Positions 15,793-24,165 of a stretch of DNA of 64,000 bases are shown piece by piece. The position numbers and the translations under genes were made by a program. Each line of letters starts with the position of its first letter. The stretch's first letter is position 1. The DNA comes from Halodurantibacterium flavum (GTDB taxonomy: Bacteria > Pseudomonadota > Alphaproteobacteria > Rhodobacterales > Rhodobacteraceae): assembly GCF_042681825.1 (NCBI RefSeq), contig NZ_JBHUGH010000006.1, forward strand, positions 1 through 64,000. The letters run 5' to 3'. The notes beneath the pieces were generated by a model. It did not search any database. It was given only the letters and a program-made list of their open reading frames with translations, and had not been told where the DNA came from.

Positions 15793-18700
15793 CCCCCTAT
15801 GCCGAGCTTTGCGTCACCTCGAACTTCACCTTCCTGCGCGGCGCCTCCCATCCCGAGGAGCTGATGACGCGTGCGGCCGAGCTGGGGCTCGAGGCCATCG
15901 CCATCACCGACCGCAACTCGGTCGCGGGCGTGGTGCGGGCCTGGTCCGCCCTGAAGGAACTGAAGCGCATGCAGGAGGAGGATGCGGCGGCCACCGGGCC
16001 CGGGATCCGGTCGCAGACCGTGACCGACCATTCCAGCCGCCAGAGCAGATCACCGGATGACGCGGCACCGCACTTGCCCGGGGTCAGGCTGCCGCGCCTC
16101 ATTCCCGGCGCGCGGCTCGTGCTGACCGATTGCGCGATCGAGTGGGTGGCGCTGCCCACCGATCTGGCGGCCTGGTCGCGGCTGACGCGCCTTCTGACGC
16201 TTGGCAAGCGGCGGGCGGTCAAGGGCGATTGCCGGATCACCCGCGCCGATCTGATGGAACGCGCAGAGGGCATGATCCTGATCGCGCTGCCGCCCGATCC
16301 GCTGTCGGAAACCCCCGACCGCAGGTCCTTGGGCGAGATGGCCCGGCGGTTTCCGGGGAATGTCTGTCTGGGGGCTGCACCGCGCTATGACGGGCGCGAT
16401 CAGCCGCGCATCGACCGGCTGGCGGCGCTGGCGCAGGCGGCGAATACCCCGCTGGTGGCGGTGGGCGACGTGCTGATGCACCGGGCTGCGCGGCGCCCGC
16501 TGGCCGATGTGCTCACCTGCCTGCGCGAGGGCTGCACGATCGACACGCTGGGTCTGCGGCGCCTGCCCAATGGCGAACGCCGGCTCAAGGCGGGGGAGGA
16601 GATGGCGCGGATGTTTCACCGCCACCCGGCGGCGATCCGGCGCACGATGGCGATCGCCGCGCGCTGCGGCTTTTCGCTCGACCAGCTCCGCTACCAGTAT
16701 CCCGACGAGAACCGTAATGGCGAACCCGCGCAGGCACGGCTGGAGCGGCTGACGCGCGAGGGGCTGCACTGGCGCTATCCGGAGGGTGCGCCGCCGAAGA
16801 TCATCCACCGGGTGGAAAAGGAACTGACCCTGATCCGCGAGGTCGATTATGCGCCCTATTTCCTGACCGTGCATGACATCGTGGCCTTTGCCCGCTCGCG
16901 CGGGATCCTCTGCCAGGGGCGCGGCTCGGCGGCCAATTCCGTGGTCTGCTATCTTCTGGGCATCACCGAGGTGCCGCCTGAATCGATCACCCTGATCTTC
17001 GAACGCTTCATCAGCAAGGAACGCGGCGAGCCGCCCGATATCGACGTGGATTTCGAGCATGAGCGCCGCGAGGAGGTGATCCAGTGGATCTATGACCGCT
17101 ATGGCCGCGACCATGCCGGATTGACCGCCACCGTGATCCATTTCCGCGCCCGGGCCGCGATCCGCGAGGTGGGCAAGGTCATGGGCCTTTCACAGGATGT
17201 GGTCGCGCGGCTTGCGGGCCAGATCTGGGGCTGGTCCGCCACAGCGCCGGTCGGGGACAGGGTGCGCGCGGCCGGGCTTGACCCCGCCGAGCCGCGCATG
17301 GCGCTGACCCTGCGGCTGATCGGCGAGATCATCGGCTTTCCCCGGCATCTGTCGCAGCATGTGGGCGGGTTTGTCATCACCAGGGGCCGGCTGGACGAGC
17401 TTTGCCCGATCGAGAACGCCGCGATGGAGGATCGCACCGTCATCGAATGGGACAAGGACGATATCGACGCGCTGGGGCTTCTCAAGGTCGATATCCTCGC
17501 GCTGGGGATGCTGACCTGCATCCGCAAGGCCTTTGACCTGCTGGCGCAGCACAGGGGCGAACGGCTGACGCTGGCAACCGTCCCGCCCGAGGACCCGCGC
17601 GTCTATGACATGCTCTGCCGGGCCGATGCGGTGGGGGTGTTTCAGGTCGAAAGCCGGGCGCAGCTGAACTTCCTGCCGCGGATGCGCCCGCGCAATTTCT
17701 ACGATCTGGTCTGCGAGGTCGCCATCGTCCGGCCCGGCCCGATCCAGGGCGGCATGGTGCATCCCTTTCTCAACCGCCGCAGGGGACGCGAACCGGTCGA
17801 GGATCTCGGTCCCGCGATGATGGAGGTGCTGGACCGCACCCATGGCGTGCCGCTGTTTCAGGAACAGGCGATGCAGATCGCCGTGGTCGCCGCAGGCTTC
17901 ACCCCGGCCGAGGCCGACCGGCTGCGCCGCAGCCTCGCCACCTTCAAGCGGATGGGCACGATCGGCGGCTTCCGCGACCGCTTCGTCTCGGGCATGCTGG
18001 CGCGGGGCTATGACGCGGGCTTTGCCGCCCGCTGCTTTGCCCAGATCGAGGGCTTCGGAAGCTATGGTTTTCCCGAAAGCCATGCGGCGAGCTTCGCGCG
18101 GCTGGTCTATATCTCCGCCTGGCTCAAGCGGCATCATCAGGCGGTCTTTACCTGCGCGCTGCTCAACAGCCAGCCGATGGGGTTCTACGCCCCCGCCCAG
18201 CTGGTCCGCGACGCGCGCGACTGCGGGGTCGAGGTGCGGCCGGTCTCGGTCAACCATTCCGCCTGGGACTGCACGCTGGAGCCGCGCGCGGATGGCAACC
18301 TCGCCCTGCGGCTCGGCTTCCGCCAGATCAAGGGGCTGCGGCAGGAGGATGCCGACTGGATCGCCGCGGCCCGCGGCAATGGCTATCCCGATGTCGAAAG
18401 CCTCTGGCGCCGCGCGGGCGTCGTCCCGGCGGTGCTGGAGCGTCTGGCCGAAGGCGATGCCTTTGCCGCCACCGGGCTTTCGCGGCGCGATGCGCTCTGG
18501 CAGGTGACGGCGCTGAAGGGGCCCGCGCCGCTGCCGCTCTTTGGTCCGGACGGCGAGGGCGGGCAGGAAGCCCCCGTCACCCTGCCGGCCATGACGCTGG
18601 GCGAGGAAACGGTCGAGGATTACCTCTCGCTGCGCCTGTCCCTGCGCGCCCATCCCATGGAACTGCTGCGCCCGAGACTGGGGCGGGGGCGGGGGCGCAT

Positions 18701-19124
18701 CCTCGCCCATGGCGATCTGCCGCAGGCTTCCGGGCAGGTGACGGTCGCCGGGCTGGTCATCACCCGCCAGCGTCCGGGCACGGCCTCGGGCGTGATCTTC
18801 CTGACGCTGGAGGATGAGACCGGCGTCTCCAACATCGTCGTCTGGAAACGCACCTACGAGATGTTCCGCAGCGCCGTCGTCGCCGGCCGCCTGCTGCGCG
18901 TCACCGGCCGGATCGAGCGCGACGACCCGGTCATCCACATCATCGCCACGCGGATCGAGGATCTCTCGCCGCAGCTCTCGCGCCTGGGCGAGGCGCGGAC
19001 AGACCCCATCGACCCCCGCGGCCGCGCCGACGAGACCATCCGCCCCATGCAAGGCAGCGTCCGAAGCGCCCGGCACCCCCGCGAACAGGCAAAGCTCCTC
19101 TTTCCCAGCAGGGATTTTCATTGA
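15789..19124 (+). CDS. dnaE2: Error-prone DNA polymerase DnaE2 (ImuC)
   Basis: DnaE2 is a C-family polymerase that does translesion synthesis in the ImuABC mutasome. The 1111-aa protein has an N-terminal PHP domain (YAELCVTSNFTFLRGASHPE), a palm with the catalytic PPDIDVDFEHERREEV motif, a tandem helix-hairpin-helix region and a C-terminal OB fold (VTVAGLVITRQRPG...GVIFLTLEDETG). It is full length. The start at 15789 overlaps the imuB stop; the longer frame lies inside imuB. No terminator hairpin is seen in the 160 bp after it. Confidence 0.97.
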   Translation: MTPYAELCVTSNFTFLRGASHPEELMTRAAELGLEAIAITDRNSVAGVVRAWSALKELKRMQEEDAAATGPGIRSQTVTDHSSRQSRSPDDAAPHLPGVRLPRLIPGARLVLTDCAIEWVALPTDLAAWSRLTRLLTLGKRRAVKGDCRITRADLMERAEGMILIALPPDPLSETPDRRSLGEMARRFPGNVCLGAAPRYDGRDQPRIDRLAALAQAANTPLVAVGDVLMHRAARRPLADVLTCLREGCTIDTLGLRRLPNGERRLKAGEEMARMFHRHPAAIRRTMAIAARCGFSLDQLRYQYPDENRNGEPAQARLERLTREGLHWRYPEGAPPKIIHRVEKELTLIREVDYAPYFLTVHDIVAFARSRGILCQGRGSAANSVVCYLLGITEVPPESITLIFERFISKERGEPPDIDVDFEHERREEVIQWIYDRYGRDHAGLTATVIHFRARAAIREVGKVMGLSQDVVARLAGQIWGWSATAPVGDRVRAAGLDPAEPRMALTLRLIGEIIGFPRHLSQHVGGFVITRGRLDELCPIENAAMEDRTVIEWDKDDIDALGLLKVDILALGMLTCIRKAFDLLAQHRGERLTLATVPPEDPRVYDMLCRADAVGVFQVESRAQLNFLPRMRPRNFYDLVCEVAIVRPGPIQGGMVHPFLNRRRGREPVEDLGPAMMEVLDRTHGVPLFQEQAMQIAVVAAGFTPAEADRLRRSLATFKRMGTIGGFRDRFVSGMLARGYDAGFAARCFAQIEGFGSYGFPESHAASFARLVYISAWLKRHHQAVFTCALLNSQPMGFYAPAQLVRDARDCGVEVRPVSVNHSAWDCTLEPRADGNLALRLGFRQIKGLRQEDADWIAAARGNGYPDVESLWRRAGVVPAVLERLAEGDAFAATGLSRRDALWQVTALKGPAPLPLFGPDGEGGQEAPVTLPAMTLGEETVEDYLSLRLSLRAHPMELLRPRLGRGRGRILAHGDLPQASGQVTVAGLVITRQRPGTASGVIFLTLEDETGVSNIVVWKRTYEMFRSAVVAGRLLRVTGRIERDDPVIHIIATRIEDLSPQLSRLGEARTDPIDPRGRADETIRPMQGSVRSARHPREQAKLLFPSRDFH

Positions 19125-19284
19125 GAGGACAGGGGGCGGGGGCGGACAGATCCACGGAGTTGGGACGGACCCCGCATGCTTGACCGTCTGCCATGCGGGA
19201 TGGAGCTAACCCTCAGGGCCGCATCACCTGTAGATCGGAGTGCGATGGCGGATGTTCTTGCCAGAAAGACCCAGCAAGTAAAAG

Positions 19285-19692
19285 CTAGTGCAACTTGCTT
19301 CGAGCGCGGCGCCGTTCGACTTTTGCCAGAAGGACCAAGCTGGCGGTCAGCAGAAATGCCGCGTTGAGCGGGTGAAGAGACAACGGCAGCGGCTCTCCTC
19401 CTGCGGCCAGCGCGACCTGGAGTAGATAAAGCACAAGCACCAGGCCCACCCACCAGCCAAAACCACGCAGCCGTGGAACGGCGAGTGCTCCACCAGCAAG
19501 CGCCAGTACGGGGATGACCAGCGTCCCACCTATGGCGGTGTGCAAGATCCACAGTTCCGCGTCACGGAAAAGCGCGGTTCCGGCGCTGAGAAACTGACTG
19601 AAGATGCCAATGGGCAGAGCACGGGCCGCAAGTGCGAACCAAGCGGGCGTGCCTGCACCGAGATCAGTGAATGTGTCGTGCGTCTTTTGCAT
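19285..19692 (-). CDS. DUF6220-like small membrane protein
   Basis: This 135-aa protein has four predicted transmembrane helices: ALPIGIFSQFLSAGTALF, the TAIGGTLVIPVLALAGGALA segment, WWVGLVLVLYLLQVALA and LNAAFLLTASLVLLAKVE. The pattern, with QFLSAG in the first helix and an early H (WILHTAIGG), is that of the DUF6220 group. It lies 3 bp downstream of the flavodoxin-fold oxidoreductase on the same strand, so the two should be one transcript. Function unknown. Confidence 0.75.
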   Translation of the reverse strand: MQKTHDTFTDLGAGTPAWFALAARALPIGIFSQFLSAGTALFRDAELWILHTAIGGTLVIPVLALAGGALAVPRLRGFGWWVGLVLVLYLLQVALAAGGEPLPLSLHPLNAAFLLTASLVLLAKVERRRARSKLH

Positions 19693-19695
19693 GGT

Positions 19696-20262
19696 TCACG
19701 CTGCCTTCGGCTCGGAGGTCTCAATCCACTGGGTCAGCGCCGCGCAATAGTCGGCGGCGGCGACAGAAAGTTCGTCCGACGTCAGCTTGTCCGCGCGATA
19801 GAGGAGGAACGGCTCGGCCCAGACCAGTTTGCAGCGGTGTGCTGTAGCGCGCAGCGGCGCGAGCAGATCGATCATCGGCATCAGGTTGCACCCCCCGTGG
19901 CTATAGGCCTCCGGCGTGTTGCCCGCAGTGGCCGCAATCATCAGAGGCGTGCCCTCCAAGCGGCGGCCCTCTGCTTCATAGGCCAGATAGAACATCCGCG
20001 TCAGCACGGCGTCCTGCCAAGCCTTTAGCAGCGGCGGAGTGGAATACCACTGCACCGGGAATTGCAGCACGATCCGGTCAGCGGCCAACAGCCGGGCGGC
20101 TTCCGCCTCGCCATCGCGAAACAGGTCGAACCCGACCGGGGCGGCAGCGGTCATGTCCACCACCTCGACGCCCGGCAGCGACTCGACGGCACGGGCCAGC
20201 GCGAGATTGGCTTTGGAGCGGGTCAGATCGGGGTGAAACAGCAGGATCAGGGTCTTTGTCAT
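19696..20262 (-). CDS. NAD(P)H oxidoreductase, flavodoxin-like fold (KefF/MdaB type)
   Basis: This 188-aa protein has the FMN-binding flavodoxin-like fold of the quinone-reductase family: KTLILLFHPDLTRSKANLAL at the N-terminus, the VLQFPVQWYSTPPLLKAWQD substrate-side motif, and GTPLMIAATAGNTPEAYSHG. Such enzymes reduce quinones or electrophiles with NAD(P)H in the cytoplasm. The ATG at 20262 is chosen because GGAG lies 6 nt before it; an ATG at 20277 would add five residues. It is divergent from a LysR regulator across 88 bp, its likely controller. Confidence 0.88.
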   Translation of the reverse strand: MTKTLILLFHPDLTRSKANLALARAVESLPGVEVVDMTAAAPVGFDLFRDGEAEAARLLAADRIVLQFPVQWYSTPPLLKAWQDAVLTRMFYLAYEAEGRRLEGTPLMIAATAGNTPEAYSHGGCNLMPMIDLLAPLRATAHRCKLVWAEPFLLYRADKLTSDELSVAAADYCAALTQWIETSEPKAA

Positions 20263-20350
20263 CGTCGTCTCCATCATTGGGATGATCGGACGATGCCGCA
20301 GCCCCAGAAATCACTCCAATCGCTTGATCATCTAGTCTATTATCAGCCTC

Positions 20351-21238
20351 ATGAATTTGCGTGGGCTCGATCTGAACCTCCTGGTTGTTCTCGATGCGCT
20401 GCTGGACGAGGCGCATGTCAGCCGGGCGGCTGACCGGTTGAACATGTCGCAACCTGCCGCCTCGGCCGCATTGCAACGCTGCAGGCACCTGTTCCGCGAT
20501 GAGCTGCTCGAACGCGGACGCGGCACCATGCGACTAACCGCCAAGGCCGAATCGCTGCGCGCGCCACTGAAAACGCTGCTGGCAGGCGTCACCGATCTGG
20601 TCGACCCGCCCGAAGCGCCGTTGTCCGAAATCAACCAAAGCCTGCGGATCGTAATGGCGGACTATCCGGCGCTCTTCGTCGTTGGCCCGCTCCAGCGCGC
20701 CTTGCGCGATACTGCACCGGGCATAGACCTCGTGATCCAGCCTTGGCATGGCGCGACGGCCGCGAAGGCGGCGCTGGTGGACGGAAGCACGGACCTCGCC
20801 ATCTCGGTCTTTCCTGAAAACGATGATGAGATCCACTGTGATGAACTGCTTTGGGAGCACTATGTCGTCGCGCTACGTCAGGATCATCCCGCGGTTGCGG
20901 CCTTCGACCTCGATAGCTGGCTGGCCTGGCCGCATATCCTCGTGTCGGGACGAGGGGAGGCCCGCAGCCAGCTGGACGCGGAGCTGTCGAGGCTTGGCCG
21001 GACCCGCCGCGTCGGGTTGGTGGTGCCGAACTTCGGCATGGTGCCAGACCTGTTGCGTGGCTCAGATATGATCGCGATGCTGCCATCGCGCGTTGGGGCC
21101 ACCGCAGGTGACTTGGTGACCCTCCCTACCCCGATTCCGGTAGGCGGCTTTCCTCTGCACCTGGCTTGGCATCGACGCCGCACCAAGGACCGCGCGCTGC
21201 GACATGTCGCGGCGGCGTTGTCCGCGGCGCTGAGGTGA
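20351..21238 (+). CDS. LysR-family transcriptional regulator
   Basis: This 295-aa protein has an N-terminal winged HTH (DLNLLVVLDALLDEAHVSRA...LNMSQPAASAALQRCRHLF) and a C-terminal periplasmic-binding-protein-like effector domain. The divergent arrangement with the oxidoreductase and the short shared promoter region are typical of LysR regulation of the neighbour. The inducer is unknown, possibly a quinone or electrophile substrate of the enzyme. Confidence 0.92.
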   Translation: MNLRGLDLNLLVVLDALLDEAHVSRAADRLNMSQPAASAALQRCRHLFRDELLERGRGTMRLTAKAESLRAPLKTLLAGVTDLVDPPEAPLSEINQSLRIVMADYPALFVVGPLQRALRDTAPGIDLVIQPWHGATAAKAALVDGSTDLAISVFPENDDEIHCDELLWEHYVVALRQDHPAVAAFDLDSWLAWPHILVSGRGEARSQLDAELSRLGRTRRVGLVVPNFGMVPDLLRGSDMIAMLPSRVGATAGDLVTLPTPIPVGGFPLHLAWHRRRTKDRALRHVAAALSAALR

Positions 21239-21285
21239 GCCTTGGTGGCAACTGCGCGAAATTGAACACCTGGGGCTTGCTGCGG

Positions 21286-21399
21286 CTAGGACGAATGACT
21301 CAGGTCGAAAGTCAGCCCCTCGGCTGGGTCGTTTCCTGGCGCCTGCGTCCGGATGGCCTCGTTGAAGATCCGGTTCAACTCCTTCAACAGCTCGGTCAT
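21286..21399 (-). CDS. Short ORF or C-terminal gene fragment downstream of glutaredoxin-MauE gene
   Basis: A 37-codon reverse-strand frame encodes MTELLKELNRIFNEAIRTQA followed by PGNDPAEGLTFDLSHSS. It looks like real protein: balanced, helical, with a clear end. The frame stays open upstream through the 3' end of the glutaredoxin-MauE gene (..NGTKTIPSSGAWAHAERHD), and there is no ribosome-binding site at 21399. It may therefore be the tail of a frameshifted or fused gene rather than an independent peptide. I do not recognise the family. Confidence 0.35.
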   Translation of the reverse strand: MTELLKELNRIFNEAIRTQAPGNDPAEGLTFDLSHSS

Positions 21400-21455
21400 G
21401 TCATGCCGTTCTGCATGTGCCCAAGCGCCGGAGGAGGGGATGGTTTTGGTCCCGT

Positions 21456-22217
21456 TCAGTGCCCAAGCAGGGCGGGCTTTGACAACATCCAGACCGCCAT
21501 GGCGATCATCATCAGGTTTTCGAGCAGCGAGACAAAGCCCAAGGGCACGTTACTGTCGCCGCCGACACAGGCGCATTTCAGCTCTCGCCGGTCGATATAG
21601 ACAGCCTTGAAGACCGACACCGCCCCGACCGTCCCGATGAAAAGCGCAAGCGGGATGGAAAGCCACATCAAGGCGCCCGCAACCATCAGGACGCCAGCCA
21701 CCCCTTCGGCAAAGGGATAGACATAGCCGTAGCGCATCCATCTTTGCGCCAGCAGATCGTAGTTCAGGAACATCGTCGCAAAGCTCTCGATATCCTTCAG
21801 CTTCTGCAGCGCAAGAAGGCACATGGCAAAGGCCACGAACCATTCGGCGGCGGCAATCGTCACGACCTGACCCAATGCCGCCCAACTGGTCGCGGCGGCC
21901 ATGGCGGCGGCCATCGCGAAAAGGGCGATCACGGGCCGGTAAGTCTTTGCGGACTTGTCGCGCACGGGCTTGCCGAAATGACGGCGCAGATCGTCGTATC
22001 CGCCGACCCGTTCACCTTCGATAAAGGTCTGGGGCGTCGTCTTGACGCCGTGGCGTTCCTTGAACGCATCGACCTCGGCCCGGGTGGTCAGGTGATGATC
22101 CTCGACCGTGTAGCCCTGCCGCCGCAGCAGGTCGAGGGACTTTAGCCCATAGGGGCACATGTGTTTCGGCATCACCATTCGGTAGAGAACCGCCGATCTG
22201 GTCGCTGTTTCCGTCAT
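21456..22217 (-). CDS. Glutaredoxin-MauE/DoxX-like membrane fusion protein
   Basis: The 253-aa protein joins an N-terminal glutaredoxin-like domain (about 1-85: VMPKHMCPYGLKSLDLLRRQ with an unusual CPYG active site, then TPQTFIEGERVGGYDDLRRH) to a membrane domain with four or five helices like MauE/DoxX. The latter is followed by a Cys pair (ELKCACVGGDSNVPLG) as in MauE-type redox proteins. It probably handles thiol/disulfide exchange at the membrane. It is the second gene after a copper-type MerR regulator, separated by 70 bp. The start at 22217 follows CGAGG; longer frames lack homology. Confidence 0.82.
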   Translation of the reverse strand: MTETATRSAVLYRMVMPKHMCPYGLKSLDLLRRQGYTVEDHHLTTRAEVDAFKERHGVKTTPQTFIEGERVGGYDDLRRHFGKPVRDKSAKTYRPVIALFAMAAAMAAATSWAALGQVVTIAAAEWFVAFAMCLLALQKLKDIESFATMFLNYDLLAQRWMRYGYVYPFAEGVAGVLMVAGALMWLSIPLALFIGTVGAVSVFKAVYIDRRELKCACVGGDSNVPLGFVSLLENLMMIAMAVWMLSKPALLGH

Positions 22218-22287
22218 GATTAACCTCGGTAGCTGGAAAGGGCCCGGATGTCCGACCGGTGCCTGAGAATGCCGCGCGGCCTGATCA

Positions 22288-22737
22288 TCAGCCTGTGCCC
22301 TGTCGGAACATGCCCCTGCCGGGCCTCGCGCCCCCTTTGTCCGGTGGGGCAGAGGTTTCGAGAGATTTAAGAATGGGGCAGGAGGGGCGTTCATTCCCGG
22401 CGCAGGAATTGGCGAGGTCTTCCAGCGTGTCGGCCATGTCCTGAAGATGCGCGATCTTGTGGCGAAGGTCGCGGACCCGCGCCTGGGCCAGGGCCTTCAC
22501 GTCGGCGCTGCGCCGGTCCTCATTGCGCCAGAGGTCCAGAAGATCGGCGATCTCGGTGGTCGGAAAGCCGAGATCGCGGGCGCGCGCGATGAAGCGCAGC
22601 ATATGGACATCGCTTTCGCGATAGTCCCGATAGCCAGAAGCGGTTCTTGTGGCAGGGGGAATGAGGCCGATCTGCTCATAATAGCGGATCATCTTGGCCG
22701 AGACGCCAGAGCGGGTCGCAGCACCTCCGATATTCAT
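22288..22737 (-). CDS. CueR/HmrR-type MerR family regulator
   Basis: This is a 149-aa MerR regulator: N-terminal HTH (MNIGGAATRSGVSAKMIRYY, EQIGLIPPATRTASGYRDY), a dimerisation helix, and a C-terminal metal loop CAGNERPSC (Cys-x7-Cys), the spacing of Cu(I)-sensing CueR/HmrR. The ATG at 22737 is preferred (GGAG 6 nt upstream) over one at 22749. The promoter upstream has the long spacer that such regulators untwist. No copper ATPase or chaperone adjoins; the only downstream partner is the glutaredoxin-MauE gene. Confidence 0.9.
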   Translation of the reverse strand: MNIGGAATRSGVSAKMIRYYEQIGLIPPATRTASGYRDYRESDVHMLRFIARARDLGFPTTEIADLLDLWRNEDRRSADVKALAQARVRDLRHKIAHLQDMADTLEDLANSCAGNERPSCPILKSLETSAPPDKGGARPGRGMFRQGTG

Positions 22738-22764
22738 GGGCGGCTCCATCAGTCAGACAGAGCG

Positions 22765-22795
22765 GATATGGGGCTTCCCATCATGGGAAGGTCAA
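22765..22795 (-). promoter_or_regulatory. MerR-type promoter/operator with 19-bp spacer
   Basis: On the reverse strand the -35 is TTGACC (22795-22790) and the -10 is CATATC (22770-22765), separated by exactly 19 bp. The spacer overlaps a 17-bp dyad CTTCCCAT-c-ATGGGAAG (22774-22790). This is the standard CueR/HmrR operator geometry. It drives the regulator gene itself and presumably the downstream glutaredoxin-MauE gene, so autoregulation is expected. Confidence 0.85.
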
Positions 22796-22851
22796 GGGCC
22801 TTGAACCGACGGGGGGGAAAATTCCGGTGCCCGCATAAAACGGCCCGCAGA

Positions 22852-22879
22852 AATGCGCCGCCACAAGGGGCGGCGCATT
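22852..22879 (-). terminator. Terminator after gap gene
   Basis: An 11-bp perfect stem (AATGCGCCGCC / GGCGGCGCATT, 6-nt loop) lies 7 bp beyond the stop of the first gap gene, followed by a short T-run on the reverse strand. Confidence 0.8.
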
Positions 22880-22886
22880 GCAATCG

Positions 22887-23888
22887 TCAGAGAAGTTTAC
22901 CGAATGCCACCGCCGTATCGGCCATGCGGTTCGAGAAACCCCATTCGTTGTCATACCAGGACAGGATGCGGCACATGCTGCCCTCCATCACCTTGGTCTG
23001 GTCCATGTGAAAGACCGATGAATGGGGATCGTGGTTGAAGTCGGCACTGACATTTGGCTGGTCTGTATAGCCAAGGATGCCCTTGAGCGGGCCGGCCGCG
23101 GCGGCACGGATGGCATCGTTGATTTCCTGCGCCGTTGTGTCCCGGGAAGCCTCGAATGTCAGATCGACGACCGAGACGTTAGGTGTGGGCACACGGATCG
23201 CCACGCCGTCCAGTTTGCCGTTCAGTTCCGGCAGCACGAGACCGACGGCCTTGGCCGCGCCCGTTGAGGTCGGGATCATGCTGAGCGCCGCCGCCCGGGC
23301 GCGATAAAGATCCTTGTGCATCGTGTCCAGCGTCGGCTGGTCGCCGGTATAGCTGTGGATCGTGGTCATGAACCCGCGCCGGATGCCGATGGCATCGTTC
23401 AGAACCTTGGCGACGGGGGCAAGACAGTTCGTTGTGCAGGAAGCGTTGGAGATCACCCTGTCATCCGCCGTCAGGCTGTCATGGTTGACGCCATAGACGA
23501 TGGTCTTGTCCGCGCCCTGCGACGGGGCTGAAACGACGACGCCCTTGGCGCCGTTTTGCAGGTGAATGGCTGCCTTTTCGCGGTCGGTAAAGATGCCGGT
23601 GCATTCCAGCACCACATCGACGCCGCCCCAGGGCAGTTCGGCCGGGTTGCGCATTGCCGTCACCTCGATCGGGCCGCGACCCACGTCGATCGAGGACGGG
23701 CCGGTGATCACCTCGGCCGGAAAACGGCCATGCACGCTGTCGAAGCGCAGCAGATGGGCGTTGGTCTCCACCGGGCCGAGGTCGTTGATTGCGACCACCT
23801 CGATGTCGCGCCGCCCGCTTTCGATGATCGCGCGCAGCACGTTGCGCCCGATGCGGCCAAAGCCGTTGATCGCTACTTTTACGGTCAT
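22887..23888 (-). CDS. gap: Glyceraldehyde-3-phosphate dehydrogenase, type I (paralogue 1)
   Basis: Converts glyceraldehyde-3-phosphate to 1,3-bisphosphoglycerate (glycolysis, or gluconeogenesis in reverse). The 333-aa protein has the Rossmann start VKVAINGFGRIGRN, the catalytic SNASCTTNCLAP motif, GAAKAVGLVLPELNGKLDG and the C-terminal SWYDNEWGFSNRM. The start at 23888 gives the canonical N-terminus; a 24-residue extension does not match the family. It is one of two gap genes here; they are divergent in sequence, so not a recent duplication. Confidence 0.96.
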   Translation of the reverse strand: MTVKVAINGFGRIGRNVLRAIIESGRRDIEVVAINDLGPVETNAHLLRFDSVHGRFPAEVITGPSSIDVGRGPIEVTAMRNPAELPWGGVDVVLECTGIFTDREKAAIHLQNGAKGVVVSAPSQGADKTIVYGVNHDSLTADDRVISNASCTTNCLAPVAKVLNDAIGIRRGFMTTIHSYTGDQPTLDTMHKDLYRARAAALSMIPTSTGAAKAVGLVLPELNGKLDGVAIRVPTPNVSVVDLTFEASRDTTAQEINDAIRAAAAGPLKGILGYTDQPNVSADFNHDPHSSVFHMDQTKVMEGSMCRILSWYDNEWGFSNRMADTAVAFGKLL

Positions 23889-23992
23889 GGAACTTCCCCC
23901 TTCGCAACCATGCGGGACCGTCGCCGGGTGTGGCGACGACGTTATCGCTAACATCGCCATTCCTCCGAAAAGGTCAACAGCGCGCGGCTGGC

Positions 23993-24133
23993 TCAGCGCC
24001 AGAAAGCGAGATATTCCACGAATGAGTCGATCCAGCGGAGTGCAAACATCACTCCGCCGGTTCCAAGGATCAGATCGGCCGCGATTGCAACGATGGCAAG
24101 GCTCCCGACGCCCAATGCGATGCGGTCCGACAT
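23993..24133 (-). CDS. 46-aa single-pass membrane peptide between gap paralogues
   Basis: A short ORF with a very strong ribosome-binding site (AAGGAGG) encodes MSDRIALGVGSLAIVAIAAD followed by a hydrophobic stretch and the end VEYLAFWR. It has one or two membrane-spanning segments and an aromatic C-terminus. The position between gap genes and the FVEYLAFWR-type end recall a small conserved rhodobacteral peptide, from memory of the family. Its role is unknown. Confidence 0.75.
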   Translation of the reverse strand: MSDRIALGVGSLAIVAIAADLILGTGGVMFALRWIDSFVEYLAFWR

Positions 24134-24165
24134 GCCACCTCCTTGCGGGGCCGCGCGCTTGGCCC

